Shown: positions 22,099-34,111 of the stretch, one piece after another
Layout of the letters: each line of letters starts with the position of its first letter
Numbering within the stretch: position 1 is the stretch's first letter
From: Calamus simplicifolius
Lineage: Eukaryota; Streptophyta; Magnoliopsida; Arecales; Arecaceae
Direction: 5' to 3'
DNA: 64,000 nucleotides
NCBI GenBank assembly: GCA_900491605.1
Contig: UESW01005010.1
Coordinates: 467,002-531,001, forward strand
Notes under the pieces: model-generated
Databases searched by the model: none
Seen by the model: only the letters and a program-made list of their open reading frames with translations
Told to the model about the DNA's origin: nothing
Translations under genes and position numbers: made by a program

Positions 22099-22751
22099 GC
22101 ATTATCAAAGGCATGCCTTAGGTGCACATAAGGTGCAAGGCTGCTCTAAGAATTAGATGCTTCTTATACTCTAAGGTGTATATAAGGCACGAAGCACTAG
22201 GTGCTAAGTGTTAGATGCTTTTTATATTCTAAGCGAGATGCTTTCTTTTAGGCATACATGAGGTGAAAAAAATGCATACTCTTGATCTAATTTGAAGTGC
22301 AAGAAAAGCATGCTTTTCTTAATAAGCTATTTTTATAATATTTTTTTAAAGTCTATTATATTTAATAGATTGTGTTGACTTTATAATGCACATCCTATTC
22401 CCAACTATTTTTCTTACCTTAAGAAAAGGGCTAAAAATTGAAAGAGAGAGGTGGAACATCAAAAATTATGATATCATCTAAGAAAGAAAAAGAAAGACAA
22501 CAAAAGACCATAGATTTCAATATCTATTGAGAAAGAAGAGGCTTTTCATTGATCTAATAAGCTAAATATATTATTATTATATTTTTTTATTTTTTATTAT
22601 ATATTATAAATCTTACTTATAAAAATTATACTATCATTTATTTTCAAGATGCGCACCTCACTTTATTTAGGAGAGCCCCTGCGTTCTCTGCCTTTTTCCT
22701 AGGCTCCAAGGGCTCTTTGTGCTTAAATGCACTTAGCCCTTTTAACAACAC
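22099..22751. mobile_element. T2 element, copy 3
   Basis: Both ends present (GCATTATCAAAGG and CTTTTAACAACAC). Slightly more diverged than the others in its left 100 bp, with an extra CTGCT. Confidence 0.55.
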
Positions 22752-22902
22752 TTTGTTTTTATTCCTAGAAAGGCATCCTAGGACAGGGTATTTCTCAATC
22801 ACTGAACTTGCGTAATTTATTCAGCATCTTTCTTGCCTCTATCAATGTGGTTGTGGAGTTGTGTGTTGGAAAATTGGGCATGTTAGTGGTATGTTTATAC
22901 AA
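22752..22902. repeat. L1 landmark
   Basis: L1 between T2 and the 173 bp array. Reads ..ERHPRTGYFSITELA and then stops in the best frame. Confidence 0.5.
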
Positions 22903-23443
22903 GGTTGGATGGTCTGCTGATCTGCAAGCATGTAGCCGCAGCCAGTAAACTGAGCCTCCTGTTGACCTCGATCTTAGACACTTTTTTATCACTGTTTTCT
23001 GTTTCCATGCTTTCTTGGAGTTCAGATATATGCCAAGGCCCTATATTTTTATGCAGGGAGATCAGTGGAATTTTTACTATCAAGATATTGTAATCAAGCA
23101 TGTAGCTGCAGCGATTAGTAAACTGAGCCTCCTGTTGACCACAATCTTAAGCACTTTTTTATCACTGTTTTCTGTTTCCATGCTTTCTTGGAGTTCAGAT
23201 ATATGCCAAGGCCCTATATTTTTATGCAGGGAGCTCAATGGAATTTATACTATCGAGATATTGTAGTCAAGCATGTAGCTGCAGTCATTCGTAAACCGAA
23301 CCTCCTCTTGACCTTGATCTTAAACACTTTTTATCACTCTTTTCTGTTTCCATGTTTTCTTGGAGTTCAGATTTATGCCAAGGCCCTATATTTTTATGCA
23401 GGGATCTCAGTGGAATTTATACTGTCCAGATATTCTTATCAAG
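22903..23443. repeat. 173 bp tandem array 3
   Basis: Lead-in plus three units, with TTTCTTGGAG at 23,011, 23,184 and 23,356 (periods 173 and 172). Followed by an X tail. Confidence 0.85.
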
Positions 23444-24692
23444 GTAGAAGTTGATGCTCTCCACGGTTTGGAGTCCCAGTTTTTTTTTTATTTTTTGGAA
23501 GAAGTATATGGTGGTAGTTCTTATTTGATTGTTGCAAAGGCTGTATCTTGACCGTTGAATTGTTGTTGAGGGCAAAGATTCTTGAATAAGGGGCCTACAA
23601 ATGATTTGCATTGTCTAATTTGACATACTGAACCCACATTTTTGTTTGAGAACATGTTCCTCAAAGTTCTATTGAAATGTGAGTTATCATTGTTGTTTTA
23701 TTCTTTTATGTTGCTTGGAAAATTTGTATATTTGCTATGTTTTCTGAGATTCACCTTCTAAGAGAATAAATGTTCCGTGACTTTGTTATTATCTGCTAAA
23801 GGTTTGCTGTGTGCTTAATTTAACTTACTAAGCACTCAGGAATTTGAACTGGTATTGTCTTATTATGATGCATGTTCAACCAAACTTTTCTGTTTAGAAT
23901 TACCTATGACTAGGTATAGAGCAGGTGTCTGTAGTAGCCATTGCTATTTTGTCTAGTCTATTCAAAAATTAACGTTTGTAATTCCTACTTGCAATGGCTG
24001 GGTTTGTAAGAGATGCATGCATGTTGAGGATATGTTAGAGAGTACTCGATATAAAATGTAAAGTTTATATTCTTCAAAAGAAAATAAGATGGAAAATAAG
24101 GACGTGAAGTTGGGTTCCCAGTAATTTTAGGAAAAATTAGCCTTTTGTTTTCAATATTATTCTTTGTTTTATTATGGGCTGTGGCATATTTATTTTGTGT
24201 GGCTATACGGTACAAGTGATTAGTCTCACAACCATGTTTCTACGCATGGCTCAGATAATAATCTGGTATGAGTCTCCAACGTCCATATCTGGAGTGGAGT
24301 GCTTGATTTTGCTGTATGGAGTTGGGTGAGAGGATGTGATATTTTGCAGTCAAGCGATTCTTGAGGTTTGCCTCCTCCTGTTGCATGGTTTGCTTTAGAT
24401 TTTTTTGGCGGCGTCTTCGTGCTGCAGGTTGACTAGTGTTAACAATTATTGCAAGTCTGCTGTAGTGATCAACTCCGATTATTCTGCGCCTGGTTTCATT
24501 CATCTATTTAATATGCATGAAATTTGTATGGCATCATATGGTACTACTAAGCCTTTTGGTTGGCAATGTGTAAATTTATCTTAAAATAATTCATAGGCTT
24601 TGCAGTTGAAGCACCAGATGAATGCGATTTGGTTATGGTATTGGGAATCAGTACTAATTTGTTCGACTTGTGCTGGACTTTTGTGGGCTAGG
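23444..24692. repeat. X-type tail
   Basis: Matches 9,610-10,841 closely. The initial frame (KVEVDALHGLESQFF, then ..YGGSSYLIVAKAVS) stays open. It has a short extra stretch with AAAATAAGATGGAAAATAAG near 24,080-24,100 that is shared with the copy at 33,291 but not with 9,610 or 39,742. Confidence 0.6.
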
Positions 24693-25212
24693 GTTATTGA
24701 CAATTAATTAAATACCAAGAAAGAAAATAGAGAGAAATTTGCCTTTTCGATTTAGTATCATTGGCATTAGGATATACTTATTGAAATTCTATGTAGCCAC
24801 TGCTACTGAAAAAAAAGGCAAAATTCATGCATCTGAAGGTCATATGATAACAAAACATTAATCATAGGAACTGATATCTATGTTGTCTACTGTAGGATTC
24901 TTTTTTCGCTTTTTTTTTTTTTACCCATATGATAGAGAATTGGATATCGAAGGCTATTCTTGTCATCCAAAGGACGGCGTTTATGTAGGTTTTGTGAATG
25001 GTGGGGGCCCTTATTGTTGCAATGTATCATCAGCTAATGTATGTCTAATCTAGAAAGGGCTGCTGTGTTATGCATCTGATCTCATAATTCAATGTGTTGT
25101 ATTCATTTCAGTATTTTTCTTTTTTATATGACATGATAAATGCAGAAGGCTCTGCATTCAGGTGCAAAATGTAGTACGATGGGGTTCGGATAGTGCAAAA
25201 AAAATAGGGTAC
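24693..25212. repeat. P block, copy 3
   Basis: Exon-like segment at about 24,937-25,041; here CYT is changed near the end (CNVSSAN). The donor-like GTATGT is kept. Confidence 0.65.
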
Positions 25213-25605
25213 CGAAAAGTGGGTATGTTAGGTGTGTTTATGTTTTGTCTGGCACAATAATCAGACCGTATGTGAGCAGCTCGAGCTTGGCTTGATTGCA
25301 AAATGATCCAAGCTTGTGCTAGGCCTGGCTTACTTTTGGTTTAACTTTTTTGCATTCCTAATCATGAAACCATTTATTAGCTATTTTCAGCAGCATGGAA
25401 AAGCTTGGATATTCTATCTTGGCTTTGTTGTTTGGAGGTTTGGATAACTCTGGCTCCACCTTTTTTAAGTATTTTGTGTCCTTGTTTATTTGCTTAACCC
25501 TCTCAATTGATATTTCCTATTTTCTTTACCTTGTATATGGGCAGAACTGTATTGATGGCAAACATGTTTTGTAACTCCTAGAGTTTTTAAAGTTTATGTC
25601 ATGTT

Positions 25606-25636
<31 letters not shown>

Positions 25637-25820
25637 CCCGTTGGGGGGGGGGAGGGATGTATATTTTTAAATTTCCTTTAATTCTGCAAGGCTTTTTATT
25701 GGTATGTATATTCTTATATCATTTGTGCCGAGAAGGTTTTTATCCTTTCTCCAGCCCATGGGGTCCCCAACTTCTGCAATGTCACACTGCTTTCCTTCTG
25801 CTGCTTCATATATTCTTTTA
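25213..25820. repeat. Core unit (L2, L3, T/G tract)
   Basis: L2 about 25,393-25,466, L3 about 25,545-25,578, a long T-tract (about 25,607-25,636) and G-tract (25,643-25,652). It ends at ..TATTCTTTTA, where the T4 MITE is inserted. Confidence 0.6.
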
Positions 25821-26156
25821 GGTAGTGTTTGAAATAGGGGATTAGAGGGGATATCCCCCGGATATTCTCTCTTATTCCTAAAAGCCATAACTATAAGGGA
25901 TAGCTGGGAATAAAGTTAACTAAATGGATAATCCATGGTTAACCATGGGATATCCCCTTAATTTATTCCCTAAAAAATGCAGGAATAGTTGGTTATCCCT
26001 CCAAATAAGAGTAAAAAAAAAGTTATCCTATGGATTTACCTTTTTGCATTTGATATGATCAATGTGATAGCCAAGGGATATCCCTAGGGATAGCCAGGGG
26101 ACAAACTCTATTCCGTACACTTATCCATGAATAATATTTTTTTATCAAATACTACC
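25821..26156. mobile_element. T4 Tourist-like MITE, copy 2
   Basis: 336 bp. Ends GGTAGTGTTTGA and TCAAATACTACC (one mismatch), flanked by TTA (25,818-25,820 and 26,157-26,159). The empty site is visible at about 14,230-14,256, where TATTCTTTTATTTTTGCTCC is uninterrupted. The internal GGGATATCCC-type motifs match copy 1, and the different insertion site shows it moved independently. Confidence 0.9.
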
Positions 26157-26643
26157 TTATTTTTGCTCCATCTCCTTCCTCATATCCGTGATTAGAGGCT
26201 GTGATGATTTGCCCTTTATCTCCTTTACGCATTAAATGCTGAAATTGTATGCTCAGATCTGCAAGAAACCCTTGTCATGAAGTGACACTACATGGGGTCG
26301 GCTAGGTGGATCTGCTTCCTCCACTTTGCTTTATGGAGGACAAAGTCAACATTTAAATTATAAATAGTTATATCTCTCTTATTTATTTTTGTCCATGTTA
26401 GTTATCTTTCTCTATCTCTCTCTCTTTGTCTAATTGGCATGGCATATTTGGATGGCTTGCTATTTTGCAGGCAACCATTGCAGCCTGTTATAGACCCTTC
26501 TCAATGTCTGAAAAATGGGCAAATCTGAGCCTCCACTTCTAAACTTGACATTTTTTTTAAAAATCTTTTTGTTCTTTTCTTCCTTTGTTTTGGTATTAAA
26601 ATATTTTTTTCCCTTTCTTCCTCTTACCGTTTATGTTTGTTTA
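26157..26643. repeat. Core unit (L4, L5)
   Basis: L4 about 26,190-26,272, GGGGTCGGCTAGGTGGATC segment, weak TC run, L5 about 26,437-26,500. The first TC run is nearly lost in this copy. Confidence 0.55.
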
Positions 26644-26748
26644 GCATTGTCAAAGGCATGCCTTAGGCGCACATAAGGTGGGAGGTGCTAAGAATTAGAT
26701 GCTTCTTATATTGTAAGGTGCTTATATATATATAAGGCTATAAGGTGC

Positions 26749-26784
<36 letters not shown>

Positions 26785-26827
26785 GTATATATATGTATGT
26801 ATATATGTATATGTATATATATGTATA

Positions 26828-26870
<43 letters not shown>

Positions 26871-27415
26871 CAGGAAGCATTGGGTACTAAGCGGTAGATG
26901 CTTTTTATATCCTAAGCGAGATGCTTTCTTTAAAGTGTGCATAAGGTAAAAAGATGCATACTTTTGATCTAATTTAAAGTGCAAGAAAAGCTTGCTTTTC
27001 TTAATAAGCTATTTTTATAAATTTTTTAAGTTTATTATATTTAATAGATTGTGTTGATTTTATAGTGCACATCTTATTCATAATTATTTTTCTTACCTGA
27101 AAAAAAGTTTAAAAATTGAAAAACAAAGCCGGAACATAAAAATCATGATATCATCTAAGATAAGAAAAGAAGACAACAAGAGACCATATATTTCAATTGA
27201 GAGAAAAAGAGGTTTTTCATTAGGCTAATAGGTTAAATATATAACTATTATAATTTTTTTTTACATATTATAAATCTTGCTTTTAAAAATTATTCTGTCA
27301 TTTATTTTTAAGATGCGCACCTTACTTTATTTAGAAGAGCCCCTGCGTTTTCTGCCTTTTTCCTAGGCTCCAAGGGCTCTGTATGCTTAAATGCCCTTGG
27401 CCCTTTTAACAACAC
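26644..27415. mobile_element. T2 element, copy 4, with TA expansion
   Basis: A normal T2 copy except that the short CATATA of the other copies (for example near 32,049) has become about 120 bp of TA/TG repeat at 26,749-26,868. The ORF of Ile-Tyr repeats through it is an artefact. Confidence 0.6.
26749..26868. repeat. (TA)n with TG interruptions
   Basis: About 120 bp of alternating TA with scattered GTA, in a place where the paralogous T2 copies have only a few base pairs. Confidence 0.9.
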
Positions 27416-27565
27416 TTTGTTTTTATTCCTAGAAAGGCAGTCTAGGACAGGGTATATCTAATCACTGAACTTGCATAATTTATTCATCATCTTTCTTGCG
27501 TCTATCAATGTGGTTGTGGAGTTGTGTGTTGGAAAATTGGGCATGTTAGGGGTATGTTTATACAA
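27416..27565. repeat. L1 landmark
   Basis: L1, degenerate, as at 6,029. Confidence 0.5.
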
Positions 27566-28105
27566 GGTTGGATGGTCTGCTGATCTGCAAGCATGTAGCT
27601 GCAGCCAGTAAACTGAGCCTCCTGTTGACCTCGATCTTAGACACTTTTTATCACTGTTTTCTGTTTCCATGCTTTCTTGGAGTTCAGATATATGCCAAGG
27701 CCCTATATTTTTATGCAGGTAGATCAGTGGAATTTTTACCATCAAGATATTGTAGTCAAGCATGTAGCTGCAGCGATTAGTAAACTGAGCCTCCTGTTGA
27801 CCACGATCTTAAGCACTTTTTTATCACTGTTTTCTGTTTCCATGCTTTCTTGGAGTTCAGATATGTGCCAAGGCCCTATATTTTTATGCAGGGAGCTCAG
27901 TGGAATTTATGCTATCGAGATATTGTAGTCAAGCATGTAGCTGTTGTCATTAGTAAACTGAACCACCTATTGACCTCCATCTTAAACAGTTTTTATCACT
28001 CTTTTCTGTTTCCATGTTTTCTTGGAGTTCAGATTTATGCCAAGGCCCTATATTTTTATGCAGGGATCTCAGTGGAATTTATACTGTCCAGATATTCTCA
28101 TCAAG
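27566..28105. repeat. 173 bp tandem array 4
   Basis: Lead-in plus three units (matching points at 27,677 and 27,850, period 173). Followed by a Y tail. Confidence 0.85.
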
Positions 28106-28870
28106 GTAGAAGTTGTTTCTCTACACAATCAAATTATCATATGGGCATGGTATCATCACCGAGAGAATTAAGTTGCTCTTCTTTGAATTATTCATCCTCG
28201 TTTTGAATTATATTCATGACGTAATCTAGCTTACGAATTTTTTTAAAAAATGTTCTTTTTCTTTCTATTTAAAACATTAAATATTAAAATCGTCTATCTT
28301 ATGAATTTAAAAAATACGTTCCTTCTCTTTTTATTTAAAACATTAAATATTTAAATCCGTTAAGTCTAGCAATTGTTTAAATTGAATTTAATTTCAAAAT
28401 CAAGTTTTAACCCTATTGGCACCATTAAATATTTAATCATACCTGACACCATGTAATTGTTAATCTAGTGATGATTTTAAGTTAAATGCCTGTTTATCAG
28501 TTGTAGTATTTTAAAATATTTTCTTTTGGGAAAAATCTCAAACTCGTTAGATTGAACTAATGATTTTCAGTTTAATCGGCAATTTTAAATTTTAAAAAAA
28601 ATCAAAAAATTAGAAAAGTTAATTTTTTTGGGGGTAAATTAAGTCAATTTGAAATCGTCATTCGGAATGACATTTTTATTCAAATAGCATGCTTAGTGGT
28701 GATTTCTTTTTGTTTCTCGAATGATCTAATTTTAATTATTTTAAAAAAAACTTTAAATTATGATTCTATTACTTTTTTAAAAAAAATCAAATTCGGTTGA
28801 AATCGTCGGCTAATGATTTTATAGCAATGAAATCGCCACTTCATAGCTCCATCCAACTCCAACCGTGCAT
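28106..28870. repeat. Y-type tail
   Basis: AT-rich, matches 6,546-7,139 and 35,337-36,096. Longer than the first copy, with repeated TTTTAAAAAAAATC-like segments. It ends in CCAACTCCAACCGTGCAT, the left flank of the next element. No ORF. Confidence 0.6.
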
Positions 28871-29552
28871 AGGGGTGCAACTCATGCTCATGAAACTCAG
28901 ATTTTTCTTAACCCTAACCCTATTTATAAAATATTAATCCTAACTCTAACCTTATTTGTAAACCCTCAATTCTAACCCTATTTTTAAAAATTGGGTTCGG
29001 GTTGAGTTTTGGTTAGAATTCGGATTGAGAAAAAAAAAATAAATAAAATGTTTTTTTTAAAGTAAATAAATATCAAATTATGTATTGTAAAGACGGAAAA
29101 ATAAAATTTCTTGCCAAACACATAAGTTGGACTTCGAGTTTTAACATTGTATAAAAAAAAGTTTTTCTTGAAACAAAGAAGAGAAGGTGTCGTAAACAAA
29201 GAAGAGAATGAGACGGAAAGTAAAATAAAATGTGTGGGTACGTTCATCTTTATGTTTGTTCTTTTTCTTGTCATGCTTTTTTCGCTTTCAAGTTGGTCAT
29301 CTCGTTCGATCCTATTTGCATCTTCAATGCCCCAAAAATTTGGTACTGATAAGCTAATTTCGTTCGAGTAATCCTTGGGTTCGGATTATTTCGGATTCGG
29401 GTTATGGTCAATCTTAATTCGGATCAATTGTAAATCGGGCTGGGTTAAGTTCGGATCTTTCGGGTTCGGATTGGGTAAATATAAGTTTAAACATTGCTAT
29501 AAATCGGGTTTGGTGGATCGAATTCAGATTGAACCTGGTCCAAATTGCATCC
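28871..29552. mobile_element. Short-TIR element, single copy
   Basis: 682 bp starting AGGGGTGCAA and ending TTGCATCCT (inverted, imperfect), with TGCAT on both sides (28,866-28,870 and 29,553-29,557). The matching Y tail at 36,097-36,101 has one TGCAT, so the insertion is directly visible. The interior has degenerate TAACCCTAAC stretches on the left and GGGTTCGGATT stretches on the right. Ends of this type resemble hAT-like elements, though an 8 bp duplication is not seen. Short ORFs on both strands look non-coding. Confidence 0.65.
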
Positions 29553-30165
29553 TGCATGCGGCAATATCTACTTACATTCATAAAAAAAATTGAAATTCAA
29601 ATCATTTCAAATAGAATTATTGTTAAAAATTATTAAAATTAAAAACCGACGAAGACACCTGGCAGAGTATGTTAATTAGGCTATGGCTTTTGAGCGAGGG
29701 TTGGGGCGGAGTGGGTGGCTGCCTTTGCTGTCACGGGAGCTACAAGCCTACAACCCTGCTCTATGCTCCCAAGCCGATGATTCCCGATGCCCACCCTCTG
29801 ATGTCTCATCTTGCATTCCCCTCTTGCATCCCCCTCTTGCTTCCTTGTGTTTCGTTCTTCTTGATGATGATGTTCTTCTTCCCCTCACCGGGTTCATGTT
29901 GGAAGAGGCGGTGATGAGGAAGCCGCCCACCATCGGAGATCTGGGTCTCTTGCTTCCTTGTGTTTCGTTCTTCTTGACGATGCTGTTCTTCTTCCCCTCA
30001 CCGGGTTCGTGTTGGAAGAGGCGGTGATGAGGAAGCCGCCCACCATCGGAGATCTGGGTCTCTTGCTTCCTTGTGTTTCGTTCTTCTTGATGATGCTGTT
30101 CTTCCCCTCACCGGGTTCGTGTTGGAAGAGGCGGTGATGTGAAAGCCACCCACCGGGTTCGTTAT
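29553..30165. repeat. GC-rich segment with 113 bp minisatellite
   Basis: After about 280 bp of the Y-tail end, three direct repeats of 113 bp start at 29,836, 29,949 and 30,062 (CTTGCTTCCTTGTGTTTCG to GGAGATCTGGGT). The period is not a multiple of three, so frames shift from copy to copy. The related site at 36,327 has two copies. No gene supported. Confidence 0.8.
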
Positions 30166-30372
30166 TCTGCGCCTGGTTTCTTTCATCTATTTAATATGCA
30201 TGAAATTTGTATGGCATCATATGGTACTACTAAGCCTTTTGGACGGCAATGTGTAAATATATCTTAAAATAATTCCTAGGCTTTGCAGTTGAAGCACCAG
30301 ATGAATGCGATTTGGTTATGGTATTGGGAATCAGTACTAATTTGTTCGACTTGTGTTGGACTTTTGTGGGCT
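30166..30372. repeat. X-tail end fragment
   Basis: From TTATTCTGCGCCTGG the sequence equals the last 200 bp of an X tail (24,478 onward), so a Y tail and an X tail are fused through the minisatellite. Confidence 0.6.
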
Positions 30373-30890
30373 AGGGTTATTGACAATTAATTAAATACCA
30401 AGAAAGAAAATTGAGTGAAATTTGCCTTTTTGATTCAGTATTATTGGCATTAGGATATACTTACTGAAATTCTATGTAGCCACTACTACTGAAAAAAAGG
30501 CAGAATTCATGCATCTGAAGGTCATATGATAGCAAAACATTATTCATAGGGACTGATATCTATGTTGTCTACTGTAGGATTCTTTTTTCGCTTTTTTTTT
30601 TTTATTACCAATATGATAGAGAATTGGATATCGAAGGATATTCTTGTCATCCAAAGGTTTATGTAGTTTTTGTGAATGGTGGAGGCCCTTATTGTTGCAC
30701 TGTATCATCAGCTAATGTATGTCTAATCTAGAAAGGGCTGCTGTGATATGCATCTGATCTCATAATTCAATGTGTTGTATTCATTTCAGTACTTTTCTTT
30801 TTTATATGACATGATAAATGCAGAAGGCTCTGCATTCAGGTGCAAAATGTAGTACGAGGGAGTTTGGATAGTGCAAAAAAAATAGGGTGC
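30373..30890. repeat. P block, copy 4
   Basis: The exon-like segment (about 30,618-30,712) has lost 6 bp (the D-G codons after HPK) without changing frame, and VGF is VVF. Confidence 0.65.
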
Positions 30891-31971
30891 CAAAAAGTGG
30901 GCATGTTAGGCGTGTTTATGTTTTGTCTGGCACCATAATCAGACTCTATGTGAGCAGCTCGAGCTTGGCTTGATTGCAAAATGATCCAAGCTTGTGCTAG
31001 GCCTGGCTTACTTGTGGTTTAACTTTTTTGCACTCCTAGTCATGAAACTGTTTCTTGGCTATTTTCAGCAGCAATGCAAAGCTTGGATATTCAATCTTGG
31101 CGTTGTTGTTTGGAGGTTTGGATTACTCTGGCTCTACCTTTTTTAAGCATTTTGGTGTCCTTGTTTTTTGCTTAACCCTCTCAATTGATATTTCCTATTT
31201 TCTTTACCTTGTATATGGGCAGAACTGTATTGACAGCAAACATGTTTTGTAACTCCTAGAGTTTTTAAAGTTGATGTCTTGTTGGTTTATTTTTTCTCTG
31301 TTTTCTTTTTTTTTTTTTTTTCCGCTTGGGGGGAGGGGGTGGGGGGATGTATATTTTTAAACTTTCTTTTTATTCTGCATGGTTTTTTATTGGTATGTAT
31401 ATTCTTTCTCCAGCCCATGGGGTCCCCAACTTCTGCAATGTCACACTTCTTTCCTTCTGCTGCTTCATATATTATTTTATTTTTGCTCTGTCTCTTTCCT
31501 CATTTCCATGATTAGAGGCTGTGATGATTTGCCCTTTATCTCCTTTACGCATCAAATGCTGAAATTGTATGCTCGGATCTGCAAGAAATCCTTGTCATGA
31601 TGTGACAATACAAAGGCATGCTCTCTCTCTCTCTCTATCTCTATCTCTCTCAACTCATCTCAACTCAACTCACCTAAGCCTTTTTCCAACTACATATGGG
31701 GTTGGCTATGTGTATCTGGTTGCATGCATGCATTTGCATGCATCCATTTTGCCTTACTCTAATTGGCATGGCAAATTTGGATGGCTTGCTATTTTGCAGG
31801 CAACAATTGCAGCCTGTTAGAGACCCTTCTCAATGTATGAAGAATGGGCAACTCTGAGCCTCCACTTCTAAACTTGACATTTTCTTTTTTATATTTTTCT
31901 TCTTTTCTTTCATTGTTTTGGTACTACAATATTTTTTTCCCTTTCTTCCTCTTACAGTTTATGTTTGTTTA
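30891..31971. repeat. Core unit (L2 to L5)
   Basis: L2 about 31,070-31,143, L3 about 31,220-31,253, T/G tract about 31,287-31,347, L4 about 31,512-31,595, TC about 31,621-31,650, L5 about 31,765-31,825. It lacks the second TC run and the SINE-like downstream part present at 8,540. Confidence 0.6.
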
Positions 31972-32600
31972 GCGTTGTCAAAGGCATGCCTTAAGCACAC
32001 ATAAGGTGAGAGGTGCTAAGAATTAGATGCTTCTTATATTGTAAGGTGCATATAAGGCAGGAAGCACTGGGTACTAAGCGTTAGATGCTTTTTATATCCT
32101 AAGCGAGATGCTTTCTTTTTAGTCTACATGAGGTAAAAAAGACGCATACTTTTGATCTAATTTAAAGTGCAGGAAAAGCATTCTTTTCTTAATAAGCTAT
32201 TTTGATTATTTTTTTCAGTCTATTATATTTAATAGATTGTGTTGACTTTATAATGCACATCTTATTCATAATTATTTTCTTACCTAAAGAAAAGGCTAAA
32301 AATTGAAAAACAGAGCCGCAACATCAAAAAATATAATATCATCTAAGAAAGGAAGACAAAAAGAGACCATAGATTTCAATTGAGAAAAAAAAGAGGTTTT
32401 TTATTAAGCTAATAGGTTAAATATATAATTATTATGTTTTTTTTATTACATATTATAAATCTTGCTTATATAAATTACTCTGTCATTTATTTTAAAGATG
32501 CGCACCTCACTTTATTTGGAAGTGCCCCTGCGATTCTGCCTTTTTCGTAGGCTCCAAGGGCTTTTTGTGCTTAAATGCACTTAGCCCTTTTAAAAGCAGT
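31972..32600. mobile_element. T2 element, copy 5
   Basis: Left end GCGTTGTCAAAGGCATGCC; right end diverged (CTTTTAAAAGCAGT). AAAGCATTCTTTT shows the internal palindrome with one change. Confidence 0.5.
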
Positions 32601-32750
32601 TTGTTTTTATTCCTTGAAAGGCATCCTAGAACAGGGTATTTCTCAGTCACGGAACTTGCATAATTTATTCAGTATCTTTCTTGCCTCTATCAATGTGGTT
32701 GTGGAGTTGTGTGTTGGAAAATTGGGCATGTTAGGGGTATGTTTATACAA
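32601..32750. repeat. L1 landmark
   Basis: L1 before array 5; reads ..KGILEQGISQSRNLHN in one frame. Confidence 0.5.
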
Positions 32751-33290
32751 GGTTGGATGGCCTGCTGATCTGCAAGCATGTTGCTGCAGCTAGTAAACTG
32801 AGACTCCTGTTGACCTCGATCTTAAACACTTTTTTATCGCTGTTTTCTGCTTCCATGCTTTCTTGGAGTTCAGAAATATGCCAAGGCCCTATATTTTATG
32901 CAGGGAGATCAGTGGAATTTTTACTATCAAGATATTGTAATCAAGCATGTAGCTGCAGCTATTAGTAAACTGAGCCTCCTGTTGACCACAATCATAAGCA
33001 CTTTTTTATCACTGTTTTCTGTTTCCATGCTTTCTTGGAGTTCAGATATATGCCAAGGCCCTATATTTTTATGCAGGGAGCTCAGTGGAATTTATACTAT
33101 CGAGATATTGTAGTCAAGCATGTAGCTACAGTCATTAGTAAACCGAACCTCCTCTTGACCTCGATCTTAAACACTTTTTATCACTCTTTTCTGTTTCCAT
33201 GTTTTCTTGGAGTTCAGATTTATGCCAAGGCCCTATATTTTTATGCAGGGAGCTCAGTGGAATTTATACTACCCAGATATTCTTATTAAG
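32751..33290. repeat. 173 bp tandem array 5
   Basis: Lead-in plus three units; one unit is 1 bp shorter (TATTTTATGCAG in place of TATTTTTATGCAG). Followed by an X tail. Confidence 0.85.
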
Positions 33291-34111
33291 GTAGAAGTTG
33301 ATGCTCTCCATGGTTTGGAGTCCCAGTTTTTTTTTTTTTTTTGGAAGAAGTATATGGTGGTAGTTCTTATTTGATTGTTGCAAAGGCTGTATCTTGACCG
33401 TTGAATTGTTGTTGAGGGCAAAGATTCTGGAATAAGGGGCCTACAAATGGTTTGCATTGTCTAATTTGACAGACTGAACCCACATTTTTGTTTGAGAACA
33501 TGTTCCTCAAAGTTCTATTGAAATGTGAGTTATCATTGTTGTTTTATTCTTTTATGTTGCTTGGAAAATTTGTATATTTGCTATGTTTTCTGAGATTCAC
33601 CTTCTAAGAGAATAAATGTTCCGTGACTTTGTTATTATCTGCTAAAGGTTTGCTGTGTGCTTAATTTAACTTACTAAGCACTCAGGAATTTGAACTGGTA
33701 TTGTCTTATTATGATGCATGTTCAACCAAACTTTTCTGTTTAGAATTACCTATGACTAGGTATAGAGCAGGTGTCTGTAGTAGCCATTGCTATTTTGTCT
33801 AGTCTATTCAAAAATTAACGTTTGTAATTCCTACTTGCAATGGCTGGGTTTGTAAGAGATGCATGCATGTTGAGGATGTGTTAGAGAGTACTCGATATAA
33901 AATGTAAAGTTTATTCTTCAAAAGAAAATAAGATGGAAAATAAGGACGTGAAGTTGGGTTCCCAGTAATTTTAGGAAAAATTAGCCTTTTGTTTTCAATA
34001 TTATTCTTTGTTTTATTATGGGCTGTGGCATATTTATTTTGTGTGGCTATACGGTACAGGTGATTAGACTCACAATCATGTTTCTACGCGTGGTTCAGGT
34101 AATAATCTGGT
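33291..34111. repeat. X-type tail, right-truncated
   Basis: Matches 23,444 onward almost base for base up to GTAATAATCTGGTA, then changes to T2 sequence. No ORF beyond the leading frame. Confidence 0.65.

Noticed and set aside
26706..26984. 92-codon ORF rich in Ile-Tyr
   Set aside because: Translation of a TA microsatellite.
28900..28990. Telomere-like repeats
   Set aside because: Only a few degenerate CCCTAA-type units spaced by unrelated AT-rich sequence, and they lie inside a transposon. Not an interstitial telomere array.
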